DNA of 64,000 nucleotides, from assembly GCF_019890935.1 (NCBI RefSeq), contig NZ_CP082333.1, positions 1,142,001 to 1,206,000 on the forward strand. The letters are read 5' to 3'. A program made the translations under genes and the position numbers. The notes below the pieces were generated by a model that worked only from the letters and a program-made list of their open reading frames with translations, made no database searches and was not told the origin of the DNA. Below, piece by piece: positions 18,380 to 26,873 of the stretch. The stretch comes from Exiguobacterium acetylicum (GTDB lineage Bacteria > Bacillota > Bacilli > Exiguobacteriales > Exiguobacteriaceae). Position 1 is the stretch's first letter, and each line of letters opens with the position of its first letter.

Positions 18380-20139
18380 ATCATGATATCAATGAAAAAG
18401 CCGTCCTGAAACGATTGCTTGATTTCGTCAAACCGTTCAAAAAGCAGGTCAGCATCGCCTTCATCCTGCTGTTCATTACGACAGCGGCAAAACTCGGGGG
18501 ACCGTATCTCGTCAAGATTTTCATTGATGAATACGTCGCACCGGGTACGTATCCGGTACAGGAAGTCGCACTTTTGTTTACAGCGTACTTATTACTGCAT
18601 ACGACAGGGATCATCGTCGATTACTTGCAGGCGTTCGAATTCCAAAAGATTGCCTTGCAAGTCATTCAACGCTTACGCATTGATGTATTCCGGCACGTCA
18701 TGCACTTACGGCTTGCCTATTTTGACCGGACGCCTGCTGGAGTGCTCGTATCCCGGATCACGAACGATACGGAAGCGATCAAGGAGCTCTACATCGGTGT
18801 CCTGTCGACATTCGTGCAAAGCGGCGTTCAGTTGATTGGAACATATATCTTCCTTTATCTACTAGAGCCGCGACTCGCGACGATTGCGTTACTATTGTTA
18901 CCGCTGTTTTATTTCATCATTTGGATTTACCGGAAGTATTCGACGAAGTATTACGCGGAAGTCCGCGATTTATTGTCGAAAATCAATGCCCAACTGAACG
19001 AATCCATCAACGGGATGGCAATCATTCAACAATTCCGCCAAGAAAAACGCTTGATGGCAGAGTTCGAGGAGACGAACGTCGCCCACCAGAATGGACGTTA
19101 TAAGAACTTGAAGCTCGATAGTTGGTTGCTGCGACCAATCATTGAATTGTTACTCGCCATTTCAATTGCGACACTCGTAACGTATTTCGGTGTCCTATCG
19201 TTCTCGCAAACGGTCCAAGTCGGTGTCGTCTATGCCTTCATCAGCTACATGGAGCGGATTTTCCAACCGGTACAGCAAATCATGCAACGGTTGTCCGAGT
19301 TCCAACAAGCCGTCGTCTCAGCAGACCGTGTATTCAAGGTCCTCGATACAGATGAGCCGGAACCAACGAAACAACTCGAAGGGGATGCGCGAGTATCGGA
19401 AGGACATATCGTCTTTGAAGACGTGCGCTTTAGTTATGACGGAGAGAAGGATGTCTTGAAAGGGATTTCGTTCGAGGCGAAAAAAGGACAGACGATTGCG
19501 CTCGTTGGTCATACGGGAAGTGGAAAAAGTTCAATCATCAATATCTTGATGCGTTTTTACGCGTACCAATCGGGTCGGATCTTGATCGATGGTCAACCGC
19601 TTGAGCAGTTATCAGAAGAAGAACTACGACAGCATGTCGGACTCGTGTTGCAGGATTCATTCTTGTTCACGGGAACGGTCGCGGATAACATTCGATTATT
19701 CGATAGTTCGATTTCCTTTGATCGTGTCGAAGCGGCTGCTAAATTCGTACAAGCGGACGGATTCATCAATCAACTCGACCAACAATATGACAGTCCCGTT
19801 GCGGAACGGGGGGCGACGTTCTCGGCAGGGGAACGTCAGTTGATCTCCTTCGCACGCACGATGGCGCGGGATCCGAAAATCCTGATCCTCGATGAAGCGA
19901 CGAGTTCGATTGATACGGAGACAGAGGAGAAAGTGCAAGTCGCACTTGAACGGATGCGTCAAGGGCGGACGACGATTGCCATTGCCCACCGTCTATCGAC
20001 GATTCAAGATGCAGATTTGATTCTTGTACTGCATCAAGGGGAAGTGATCGAGCAAGGAAATCACCAAGAATTGATCGCACAAGATGGTCTGTATAAGAAG
20101 ATGTATCAGTTGCAATCCGGTCATGTCACGGTTTCTTAA
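18376..20139 (+). CDS. bmrD: Heterodimeric multidrug ABC exporter, catalytic subunit (BmrD/YheH-like)
   Basis: 587 residues with the same exporter architecture. Walker A is GHTGSGKSS and Walker B ILILDEA keeps the catalytic glutamate, but the signature motif is FSAGE rather than LSGGQ. Together with the partner's Asp in Walker B this gives one consensus and one degenerate ATP site, as in BmrCD and TM287/288-type exporters. Translationally coupled to the upstream subunit. A bidirectional terminator follows. Confidence 0.87.
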   Translation: MNHDINEKAVLKRLLDFVKPFKKQVSIAFILLFITTAAKLGGPYLVKIFIDEYVAPGTYPVQEVALLFTAYLLLHTTGIIVDYLQAFEFQKIALQVIQRLRIDVFRHVMHLRLAYFDRTPAGVLVSRITNDTEAIKELYIGVLSTFVQSGVQLIGTYIFLYLLEPRLATIALLLLPLFYFIIWIYRKYSTKYYAEVRDLLSKINAQLNESINGMAIIQQFRQEKRLMAEFEETNVAHQNGRYKNLKLDSWLLRPIIELLLAISIATLVTYFGVLSFSQTVQVGVVYAFISYMERIFQPVQQIMQRLSEFQQAVVSADRVFKVLDTDEPEPTKQLEGDARVSEGHIVFEDVRFSYDGEKDVLKGISFEAKKGQTIALVGHTGSGKSSIINILMRFYAYQSGRILIDGQPLEQLSEEELRQHVGLVLQDSFLFTGTVADNIRLFDSSISFDRVEAAAKFVQADGFINQLDQQYDSPVAERGATFSAGERQLISFARTMARDPKILILDEATSSIDTETEEKVQVALERMRQGRTTIAIAHRLSTIQDADLILVLHQGEVIEQGNHQELIAQDGLYKKMYQLQSGHVTVS

Positions 20140-20146
20140 AAAATAG

Positions 20147-20190
20147 ACAAAAAAAGCCTGCCAGGCGGTCTCGCCCGGCAGGTTGTTTGT
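20147..20190. terminator. Bidirectional terminator between the ABC exporter and the 3D-domain gene
   Basis: GCCTGCC-GGCG / CGCC-GGCAGG stem with A-rich and T-rich flanks on both sides, between two convergent genes. Confidence 0.85.
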
Positions 20191-20195
20191 TTTGA

Positions 20196-21092
20196 TTAGT
20201 AGACTGTAACTGTAACGTTTTGGCGTCCCCAGTTGAGTGCTTCTTGTTGTGAACCAACGAGAAGGTCAAGTTTGTTACCTTGGATTGCGCCACCACGGTC
20301 GAGTACGATTGCTTCACCAATGCCTTCGATGTGCATACGTGTACCGATTGGGTATTGTGAAGAAGCTGCTACGATACGCATACCATTGTACGTGATCGTA
20401 TTCGTAACGTCATAACCGCTTGCTGTCAACGCACGACCGTTGTAAAGTTGGCTACCGTTGTTAGATGGGTCGTTCGTGTAAGCAGTGACGTTCATTGTCA
20501 CTTTCGTACCTGATTTTGCAGGTGTTGATTGTTTTGTTGCAGTTGCTGGTTTAGCAGCTGCTTTTGGTGCTGGCTTCGCAGCTGGTTTAGCAGCAGGTTG
20601 TGCTTGTGCTGCTGGTGCTTTTGATACGCCAGCAAGTGAAGTATAGTCGCTGTGTACGTAGCGCGTTTTACCATTGATTGTTGTTTTGATCCATGCACCA
20701 ACTTTAGCTTCTACGTTGACTTTTTCGCCTTTGTAGAGGTTACCGACATCTTTCGAGCTTGTCGTTGGTTGTGTGCGGACGTTTAGTACTGCCGTAGTAA
20801 CTGTCGCTTTTTTAAAGTCGAATGAGCCTGCTGCAGACGTATACGCACCATGGACATAACGTTTTTGACCGTTAACTGTTGTTTTGATCCATGCGCCAGA
20901 ACGTCCTTCGACATTTAATGTTTGACCTTTATATACATTTCCTACGTCTGCTGATGCAGTTGTAGGTGCTGTGCGTACGTTGAGTACTGGTGTATTTACT
21001 GTTACCGTTTCTGAGGCAGCCTCTGTCTCTTGGGCAAATCCTACTGATAGAGCTGTTGCTGCAAGACCGGCAGCGAAAACTGCTTTTTTCAT
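20196..21092 (-). CDS. Secreted cell-wall protein with two SH3b domains and a 3D domain (YocH-like)
   Basis: 298 residues. The signal peptide MKKAVFAAGLAATALSVGFA is followed by two bacterial SH3 repeats (about 30-88 and 96-155; both carry VLNVRT and VGAWIKTT-like motifs), an Ala/Pro/Lys linker (about 160-195), and a C-terminal 3D domain (TAYTNDPSNNG, GTRMHIEG, VLDRGGAIQGNKLDLL) with the Asp residues of the RlpA/MltA-type barrel. Probably a lytic transglycosylase-like wall protein. The closest relative in architecture is YocH, a WalR target, although YocH has LysM rather than SH3b repeats. The RBS is AGGAGG. Confidence 0.85.
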   Translation of the reverse strand: MKKAVFAAGLAATALSVGFAQETEAASETVTVNTPVLNVRTAPTTASADVGNVYKGQTLNVEGRSGAWIKTTVNGQKRYVHGAYTSAAGSFDFKKATVTTAVLNVRTQPTTSSKDVGNLYKGEKVNVEAKVGAWIKTTINGKTRYVHSDYTSLAGVSKAPAAQAQPAAKPAAKPAPKAAAKPATATKQSTPAKSGTKVTMNVTAYTNDPSNNGSQLYNGRALTASGYDVTNTITYNGMRIVAASSQYPIGTRMHIEGIGEAIVLDRGGAIQGNKLDLLVGSQQEALNWGRQNVTVTVY

Positions 21093-21150
21093 TATTGATG
21101 TCCTCCTGACATATGCTGTGTTTACTGTTCCTACTTTACACGGCAAATCT

Positions 21151-21188
21151 GACCTGTGCGTTTACAGGTCAATGTCATTCGAGTTACA
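21151..21188 (-). promoter_or_regulatory. Inverted repeat and WalR-like half-sites upstream of the 3D-domain gene
   Basis: GACCTGT-N6-ACAGGTC (21151-21170) is a perfect 7-bp inverted repeat. Just upstream, on the minus strand, TGTAAC-N5-TGACAT (21172-21188) partly fits the WalR direct repeat TGTWAH-N5-TGTWAH. The rest of the 304-base gap 21093-21396 is AT-rich and shows nothing else I can support. Confidence 0.35.
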
Positions 21189-21396
21189 AACCGAGCTTTT
21201 GTGACAACAAGATTGCAAAAGAGCGGTTTTTGTCATCGATAGGACATACTGATTATGAAAAACGGACGTTTATAGGTCTTTTGGCTTACTGAATATAAAA
21301 AAATCGCACAATTCAACAGAAAAAAGCCTTAAAAATAGAAAGTGTTAAATCCTTCGATCGTCTGATGATGAAAAAGTGGAACGGATGATACGTAGA

Positions 21397-21816
21397 TCAA
21401 TACTTGACGATCGTCGTCACGCCGAACGCTGTCAGGTAAGAACGATGATACAATTCCTGCATCCAATCGTTAGCGGAAAGTTGAAACGTGCCGTGAATCG
21501 TTTGATACGTTCGCTGGCGAATATTGATTTCGATTGGCTCTAGTAGCGGAGTGGACGGTAGATGGTCATGCATGCTGTCATTTTGATTTTCGATATAGAG
21601 CAGCTCGTGGACATCTCCTTCTTCCATATAACGCTGTAGATAAATCATGAACTCCCATTGATCAGCACCTTCGATCGTATACAAGTAAGGCATCGTGAAT
21701 CTTCCTCGCTTCAATGAGACATATTCAAGCGGTTCGACCTCATGTACGTATAGTTGAGGGAGATCGTCAGGTATATAGAGGGGACGAGAACTAGCAATGA
21801 ATGTAAGAGCGGACAT
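21397..21816 (-). CDS. Hypothetical protein, 139 residues
   Basis: A soluble, acidic protein beginning MSALTFIASSRPLYIPDDLP with mixed alpha/beta character and no signal peptide or membrane helix. The upstream GGAGGTGC supports the start. I do not recognise a family. It is preceded in the same direction by the Spo0E-like gene 64 bases upstream. Confidence 0.65.
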   Translation of the reverse strand: MSALTFIASSRPLYIPDDLPQLYVHEVEPLEYVSLKRGRFTMPYLYTIEGADQWEFMIYLQRYMEEGDVHELLYIENQNDSMHDHLPSTPLLEPIEINIRQRTYQTIHGTFQLSANDWMQELYHRSYLTAFGVTTIVKY

Positions 21817-21880
21817 GAAGCACCTCCATCAGAAATAAAAAAAGTCAGCATTCACACTCGAATGCTGACCAAATCGTGCA

Positions 21881-22075
21881 TTAAGATAAGAGCGGTTCGC
21901 TCGAACCGTGAATGGTGTAGTTTTGGACTGTCCGTGAATATTCTAAAAGTAGGACGTCAAGTTCATGGCTAAGTTGTAAAACACGCGGGGAGGTAAAGCT
22001 GGACTGGTCAGCTTGATGATATAGTTCGCTACGTTTGGCTTCGATGGCTAACGTCAATAGTTGTTGTGTCGTCAT
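21881..22075 (-). CDS. Spo0E-like aspartyl-phosphate phosphatase
   Basis: 64 residues from an ATG with GGGAG upstream. A two-helix hairpin protein: helix 1 is LLTLAIEAKRSELYHQA and helix 2 carries LSHELDVLLLEYSR, matching the Spo0E family SQELDxLI motif with His for Gln. Spo0E-type proteins dephosphorylate response regulators such as Spo0A. No sporulation gene is in this window, so the target may be another regulator. Likely one transcript with the downstream hypothetical gene. Confidence 0.72.
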   Translation of the reverse strand: MTTQQLLTLAIEAKRSELYHQADQSSFTSPRVLQLSHELDVLLLEYSRTVQNYTIHGSSEPLLS

Positions 22076-22296
22076 AGCAGTCTCCCTTACATTGGTGTCG
22101 TATCCATATTCTAGCAAGTCCATTTACGAGGCGCAACGAGATTTCAGTAAAATCGACGAAATGTAATTTTTTTGTAATTTTGGCGGACACGAATCTTTTG
22201 CAACTTTCTGTGAGATAATAGGTGCTAAATGCAGAGGAGTTTGGCAAAATAGAGGAGGAACTTCTTCTATAGTAGTAAAGGAAAGGGGATGCTCAT

Positions 22297-22995
22297 ATGG
22301 AGCTCTCGTTATGGTTAGCGTTTGGAGCAGGATTATTATCTTTTGTCTCTCCATGTACGCTACCACTGTATCCTGTGTTTCTCTCATACATCACAGGCGT
22401 GTCGGTAACGGATTTAAAAGAACGGGGCGTACGAGAAAAGCGATCCTTGTTTCATACGTTAGCGTTCCTCGTTGGTTTTGCGATGGTATTCGTTGTACTC
22501 GGTTTATCGACATCGTTGTTCGCAGATGTCTTTATCACATATCGGGATACGTTACGGATGGTTGGGGCACTCGTCATCTTCGTATTTGGGATTGTTCTCG
22601 TCGGATTATGGCAACCAACATTCTTGATGCGTGAAAAGAAACTGAATCTCGGGGAACGAAAAGGAGGATACGTCGGGACGGTACTCGTCGGAATCGGTTT
22701 TGCAGCCGGTTGGACACCATGTACAGGTCCGATTCTCGCAGGAGTCATCGGATTAGCTGCGACCAATCCGAGTCAAGGTATGTTCTACATGCTGGCGTAT
22801 GTCCTTGGCTTCTCGATTCCGTTCTTATTGATGGCGTTCTTCGTCGGTCGTTCGCGCTTGTTCGTGCAGTATAGTCTGAAATTAACGAAATTCGGGGGAG
22901 CCTTGATGATGGTGTTCGGAGTCATGCTGTATTTTGATGGCTTGAGTAAATTCGCAGCATGGATGAGTGACATCGTCGGATTCACTGGATTTTAA
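22297..22995 (+). CDS. ccdA: Thiol-disulfide transmembrane protein CcdA (cytochrome c biogenesis)
   Basis: 232 residues with six membrane helices. The two essential cysteines lie in the paired motifs FVSPCTLPLYP (helix 1) and GWTPCTGPIL (helix 4), as in CcdA/DsbD-beta. It shuttles electrons from cytosolic thioredoxin to extracytoplasmic thiol proteins needed for cytochrome c maturation. The RBS is GGAAAGGGG. ccdC follows 16 bases later; the response-regulator-like ccdB found between them in B. subtilis is absent. Confidence 0.94.
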   Translation: MELSLWLAFGAGLLSFVSPCTLPLYPVFLSYITGVSVTDLKERGVREKRSLFHTLAFLVGFAMVFVVLGLSTSLFADVFITYRDTLRMVGALVIFVFGIVLVGLWQPTFLMREKKLNLGERKGGYVGTVLVGIGFAAGWTPCTGPILAGVIGLAATNPSQGMFYMLAYVLGFSIPFLLMAFFVGRSRLFVQYSLKLTKFGGALMMVFGVMLYFDGLSKFAAWMSDIVGFTGF

Positions 22996-23011
22996 TCAAG
23001 GAAGTGATCGG

Positions 23012-23491
23012 ATGATTTGGATATCAACTGGGGTAGCGCTCGTCATGGGATTGCTGATCAGCTTCATTCGTGTGAAGGCATCAGCAAAACCGACGAATGC
23101 TAAAAAAATCTTGATCCCGCCTTTTGCGATGTCGACGGGGATGCTGCAGTTTTTATACCCAGCATCCCGTCTGACATGGACGGAAGTGGCAGAAGCATTG
23201 CTCGTTGGAGCCATCTTCAGTATCTTTTTGATCAAGACATCCAATTTTTATGAAGCGGAAGGGCAAATCTATTTGCAACGTTCGAAAGCATTTTTCATCG
23301 TCTTATTCGGCATCTTACTCGTTCGGACGGTTGCGAAATTTTTCATCGGCGGACAGATCGATATCTTCGAAACGGGTGGGATTTTTTATCTCGTTGCCTT
23401 TGGAATGATTGCACCGTGGCGCTTCGCGATGTATATGAAATACAAACGAGTCAAGTCGGGCACTGTGCCGGTTGCGCACTTACCTCACTAA
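23012..23491 (+). CDS. ccdC: CcdC family membrane protein
   Basis: 159 residues starting MIWISTGVALVMG with GGAAG upstream. Four to five hydrophobic helices and the conserved ILIPPFAMSTGMLQFLYP and RTVAKFF segments identify the CcdC family. It is linked to ccdA in Bacilli but is not essential for cytochrome c assembly in B. subtilis. A hairpin terminator follows directly. Confidence 0.85.
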   Translation: MIWISTGVALVMGLLISFIRVKASAKPTNAKKILIPPFAMSTGMLQFLYPASRLTWTEVAEALLVGAIFSIFLIKTSNFYEAEGQIYLQRSKAFFIVLFGILLVRTVAKFFIGGQIDIFETGGIFYLVAFGMIAPWRFAMYMKYKRVKSGTVPVAHLPH

Positions 23492-23524
23492 AAAAACCGC
23501 TGAAGGCGACTTCGGCGGTTTTTC
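23490..23524. terminator. Bidirectional terminator between ccdC and yneK
   Basis: AAACCGC-GAAG / CTTC-GCGGTTT stem with T runs on both strands, between convergent genes. Confidence 0.85.
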
Positions 23525-23533
23525 GTGCATCCT

Positions 23534-23959
23534 TCAATTTTGGAAGTATAATGCGTAGTCTCGCCAGTCGATGGCGTGCTCCGTTAGTGCTTTTTTCAAG
23601 AATTTATGATCGCGTTTCGGTGTCGCAGAAATATATCCTTTGACGACCAGTTCGGATGTCATCTCTGTCGCCCGTTCTTCAAGTGCGAACTGTCCGATCC
23701 GCCCGGCAATCTTGCGGCGTGCGACATCACGAAATGCCGATGGAACCGGCATGACGAGAGCGTTCAACAATTCCATCGTCTCATCCGTCCAAAGATGTCG
23801 TGTTTGGTCGATGTACTCATCTTCCCAGTCCATCATCGATTTACCGTCTTCTTTCGGTAACTTCTTGAGGAACTTCCGGAACATGAAAAACCCGCCAATT
23901 GCCATGAGTGTGATCATGATAAAGCCCCAGAGCAGAATCCCGTTCATGAACCATTCCAT
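23534..23959 (-). CDS. yneK: DUF2621 membrane protein YneK
   Basis: 141 residues: one N-terminal membrane helix (about 7-28), then a cytosolic domain with WEDEYIDQTRHLWTDETMELLNALVMPVPSAFRDVARRKIAGRIG, the DUF2621 signature. Role unknown. In B. subtilis yneK also follows the ccd genes, so the neighbourhood supports the name. AAGGGGG lies upstream of the ATG at longer than usual spacing. Confidence 0.85.
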   Translation of the reverse strand: MEWFMNGILLWGFIMITLMAIGGFFMFRKFLKKLPKEDGKSMMDWEDEYIDQTRHLWTDETMELLNALVMPVPSAFRDVARRKIAGRIGQFALEERATEMTSELVVKGYISATPKRDHKFLKKALTEHAIDWRDYALYFQN

Positions 23960-24050
23960 GCGCGACTCATCCCCCTTTCACATCAAATATAGATTAGCAT
24001 AAATCAGGTGGACGTGCTATGATGAATGACGGAGAAAGTGAGGCGAAACA

Positions 24051-24374
24051 ATGCTGCAACCATACGTACAATTGGACGAGACCGGACAGCCCCGTAAAGG
24101 TGTTTTACCTGAAACAGCGGACGGTCGGATCGTTGAATTCTATTATGATACGAAGGGCGAAGAGATCACGGTGATCTTCGTCACCGTTCCGGCAGAAGAT
24201 GCGAGCCGGAAGCGTGCGTTTACGGTCGGGAAAACGTTCAAGACGGTCTCGACACTCGAAGACTTCACGTTACTTCACTATGAATGGGCAAATGACCAGA
24301 TTTTCGCAACACTTGAGATGTTCGCGGATGGGTCGAAACGTCAAATCGACGCTTCGAGATTGCTCGACTATTAA
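24051..24374 (+). CDS. Hypothetical protein, 107 residues
   Basis: A soluble beta-rich protein (GRIVEFYYDTKGEEITVIFVTVP, TLLHYEWANDQIFATLEM). GAAAGTGAGG lies upstream of the ATG. No family recognised. A single-gene transcript between yneK (divergent) and its own strong terminator. Confidence 0.65.
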   Translation: MLQPYVQLDETGQPRKGVLPETADGRIVEFYYDTKGEEITVIFVTVPAEDASRKRAFTVGKTFKTVSTLEDFTLLHYEWANDQIFATLEMFADGSKRQIDASRLLDY

Positions 24375-24413
24375 AAAAGAAGGAGATGCGGATTGCCGCG
24401 TCTCCTTCTTTTG
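24374..24413. terminator. Bidirectional terminator
   Basis: AGAAGGAGA-GCGG / CCGCG-TCTCCTTCTTTT, a strong GC-rich stem with T runs in both directions, between convergent genes. Confidence 0.88.
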
Positions 24414-24417
24414 ATAT

Positions 24418-25722
24418 TCAAGAAATATGAAGTCGGATGACCTCGTCATGCAGTTCCACCTGACCACCAATCGGGAACGTGAACAAAGGACTCGTATGTC
24501 CGAAGTCGACATTCGCAAGAACCGGTACGTGCTCTAGGAATGGATAGAGTGAGATCAGATATCGCAGATGCTCTTCCGTCATCTTCGTTGTGAGTTGGAA
24601 ACGTCCAAAGACGATCCCACGAATCGTTTCCGCGCCTGGTTGTGCCATCAAAGAGGCGAAATCACGGGCGAACGTCGCTGGATGGACTTCGTAATCATCT
24701 TCAAGGAATAAAATCGTATCCCGTAAATCAGGGAAGTGCGGTGTGCCTTGCAGGAGATTTAACGTACAAAGATTCCCACCGAGCAGACGACCACTCGCTT
24801 GCCCAGCGGATAAAAGAATCGGTCCTTTGTTTGGTAACGTGATGACGTGTCCGCGATCGGTATCGCGCCAATGCACCGAAGGCTTGATCGTAACGGGATC
24901 CGTTCCAAACAACACTTGCTTGAAGTAATCAATCGTATAGGCGTCGCGATCACGGAAAGCCCGTAACATTGGTCCAGAGTAAGTGATTAATCCAGTATTC
25001 GTTAGAATAGCGTGACTGAGTGCTGTGATATCGGAGAAGCCACACAGGATTTTCGGATGTGTCCGAATCAATTCGTAGTCGAGTAAGTCGACGAGTTCAT
25101 TCGTACTGAATCCACCGCGAACGCACAGAATCGCATCAACGTTCGGATCAGCGAACGCAGCATGGAGGTCTGCAACCCGTAATTCAGGATCACTGGAACC
25201 GAACGGATTGACGGCACGCGCATGTTGGCTGATCGAGACACGTAATCCGAGTGATTCGAGGGTTTGGATCGCACCATCGATGATCTTCATCTCGACCGTC
25301 GAGAGGCTGGAGGCTGGTGCGACTAAACGGACATGAGAACCATCCGTCAATTTCTTCGGTGTTAGCGTAGGCAGATGAGCAGCGATGATTTCTAACCGGT
25401 TACCGAAGGGATCAGCTGTGAAGAAACGACGACGGGGCGCAAGGCGTGTGTCATGCTCAACCGGATAACCGGCAGCTTGAAGAGCATCGCTCAACGCTTC
25501 GAACGCAGCGACGGTTAATCCAGGATGCGCTTTTTTAGCAGGGGAGAATGGCTCCTCGATACCGAGATGAAGTGCTGCACCATGGTCTTCGAACCAGACA
25601 CCACCACTAGCTTGAACGCCAGTCGGCTTTTCGACTTCCTTCATATGTAAAAGCCCGGCATAAAATGCACGGGCGCGATCTTCTTCGTTTTTCGGCATAG
25701 CGAGCTGGATATGATCTAACAT
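24418..25722 (-). CDS. Fusion: N-terminal VOC (glyoxalase-like) domain and C-terminal S66 (LD-carboxypeptidase/MccF-like) peptidase
   Basis: 434 residues in one uninterrupted frame. Residues 1-115 form a VOC domain with metal-ligand-like His4, His52 and Glu111. Residues 127-434 form a complete S66 serine peptidase with a probable triad of Ser230 (CGFSDITAL), Glu341 (FLEDDYE) and His409 (DFGHTSP), and the GGNLCTLNLLQGTP block typical of MccF-like members. S66 enzymes trim L,D-bonds of muropeptides or inactivate peptide-nucleotide antibiotics. The fusion is unusual. It lies 27 bases downstream of a helical-repeat protein gene. Confidence 0.82.
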   Translation of the reverse strand: MLDHIQLAMPKNEEDRARAFYAGLLHMKEVEKPTGVQASGGVWFEDHGAALHLGIEEPFSPAKKAHPGLTVAAFEALSDALQAAGYPVEHDTRLAPRRRFFTADPFGNRLEIIAAHLPTLTPKKLTDGSHVRLVAPASSLSTVEMKIIDGAIQTLESLGLRVSISQHARAVNPFGSSDPELRVADLHAAFADPNVDAILCVRGGFSTNELVDLLDYELIRTHPKILCGFSDITALSHAILTNTGLITYSGPMLRAFRDRDAYTIDYFKQVLFGTDPVTIKPSVHWRDTDRGHVITLPNKGPILLSAGQASGRLLGGNLCTLNLLQGTPHFPDLRDTILFLEDDYEVHPATFARDFASLMAQPGAETIRGIVFGRFQLTTKMTEEHLRYLISLYPFLEHVPVLANVDFGHTSPLFTFPIGGQVELHDEVIRLHIS

Positions 25723-25748
25723 GAAGACACTTCCTTTACGAATGAGAT

Positions 25749-26762
25749 TCAGGCAACGAACTGGGTGATTCGTTTTAGTTCACGTTCGACGAGGTTCAAG
25801 TAGAAGACACCTTCGATCCGGCGATCAAGAGATTGTGCAATCTCATAGAGATTCGTCCGAAGCGCTGCGAGATACGACGCTTCCTCACCAAGCGATTGAC
25901 GATGAGCAAAGGCATAGTGAGCGAGTAGGAACTGAAGATATCCACGATCAGTCAAGAACGGGATCAATTGTTTTTTCTCTTCCATCGACCAAGTATAGTT
26001 CGTATCATAATACATCTTCGCATACAGGTGATACGGTTCGTCACCGCCTGTAAAGAGGGTTTCACCCCGTTTGACTTCTTCGATCAAGCGTTCGCTCCAA
26101 TCGAAGCGTTCCTTTTTGCGACTGAGGAACAACGGTAGGATGTATGGATGAGCCTGATCTGGCATCCGCGAGCAACCGCGTTCATGCCGCAGAGCTGCAT
26201 AAAGTAGCAAGGCGCGATCTTCGAAGCCACGATCAATCGCATACGTCATCCGGCTGAATGCTTCACAGGACGGGCAATCACTGAGTTCGTCACTTGGCGC
26301 GTCAACCCATTCCGATAGATAATGATCGGCCTGTTCCTCGTCACCGAGTTTGCTGTAGACCATGAAGCTGATATAGTCACGTGTCCGAATAAAGCCATGC
26401 GCGTCACAGAAATCGATGAAGCGATCGAGGTCTTCTTCGAGAAGCGAGACCGTCACGTCTTCTTGTTCTGCCATATAGATCAAGTAGGACTTGTAGTTCC
26501 AGTACAAATCAAGTTCTTGTTTGGGAGTCAGTGTCATCTCATCTTTTCGGATCCATTCCATCAAGAGCGTGAAGGACACGAGAAACGATCGGAAGTGTCC
26601 TAAATCAAATTGATTTTGTGAAAATGCCCATAAGGAGAGGAAGCGGAGTGAATCATCAGCTGTTTCCTCAAAGATGGCCCATAAGGCCTCACCGCGTGCA
26701 ACGGAGGGTTCTTCTTCCTTTAAGCGAAGATATAAGAGATGGAGTTCTTCTTGAGGGTTCAT
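25749..26762 (-). CDS. Hypothetical alpha-helical (TPR-like) protein
   Basis: 337 residues from MNPQEEL with AAAGGAGGGG upstream; the longer ORF start lacks a site. Almost entirely helical, with repeated helix-pair spacing suggestive of TPR-like repeats, and a cysteine pair CPSC near the middle. No catalytic signature, signal peptide or membrane helix. Probably co-transcribed with the downstream VOC-S66 gene (27-base gap). Function unknown. Confidence 0.68.
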   Translation of the reverse strand: MNPQEELHLLYLRLKEEEPSVARGEALWAIFEETADDSLRFLSLWAFSQNQFDLGHFRSFLVSFTLLMEWIRKDEMTLTPKQELDLYWNYKSYLIYMAEQEDVTVSLLEEDLDRFIDFCDAHGFIRTRDYISFMVYSKLGDEEQADHYLSEWVDAPSDELSDCPSCEAFSRMTYAIDRGFEDRALLLYAALRHERGCSRMPDQAHPYILPLFLSRKKERFDWSERLIEEVKRGETLFTGGDEPYHLYAKMYYDTNYTWSMEEKKQLIPFLTDRGYLQFLLAHYAFAHRQSLGEEASYLAALRTNLYEIAQSLDRRIEGVFYLNLVERELKRITQFVA

Positions 26763-26833
26763 CTGTACCCCTCCTTTCTTATATAAGTATACCACGAGCG
26801 TTTTGAGAAATCGCAATTGAGCGAGGATGGAAT

Positions 26834-26873
26834 AAAAAAAGATTCCGAACCGGCTCAATCGCGGTTCGGAATC
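26834..26873 (-). terminator. Terminator overlapping the end of the Rrf2 gene
   Basis: GATTCCGAACCG / CGGTTCGGAATC (12-bp stem) followed by TTTTTTT on the minus strand. Its 5' arm contains the last codons of the Rrf2 gene. Confidence 0.88.
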
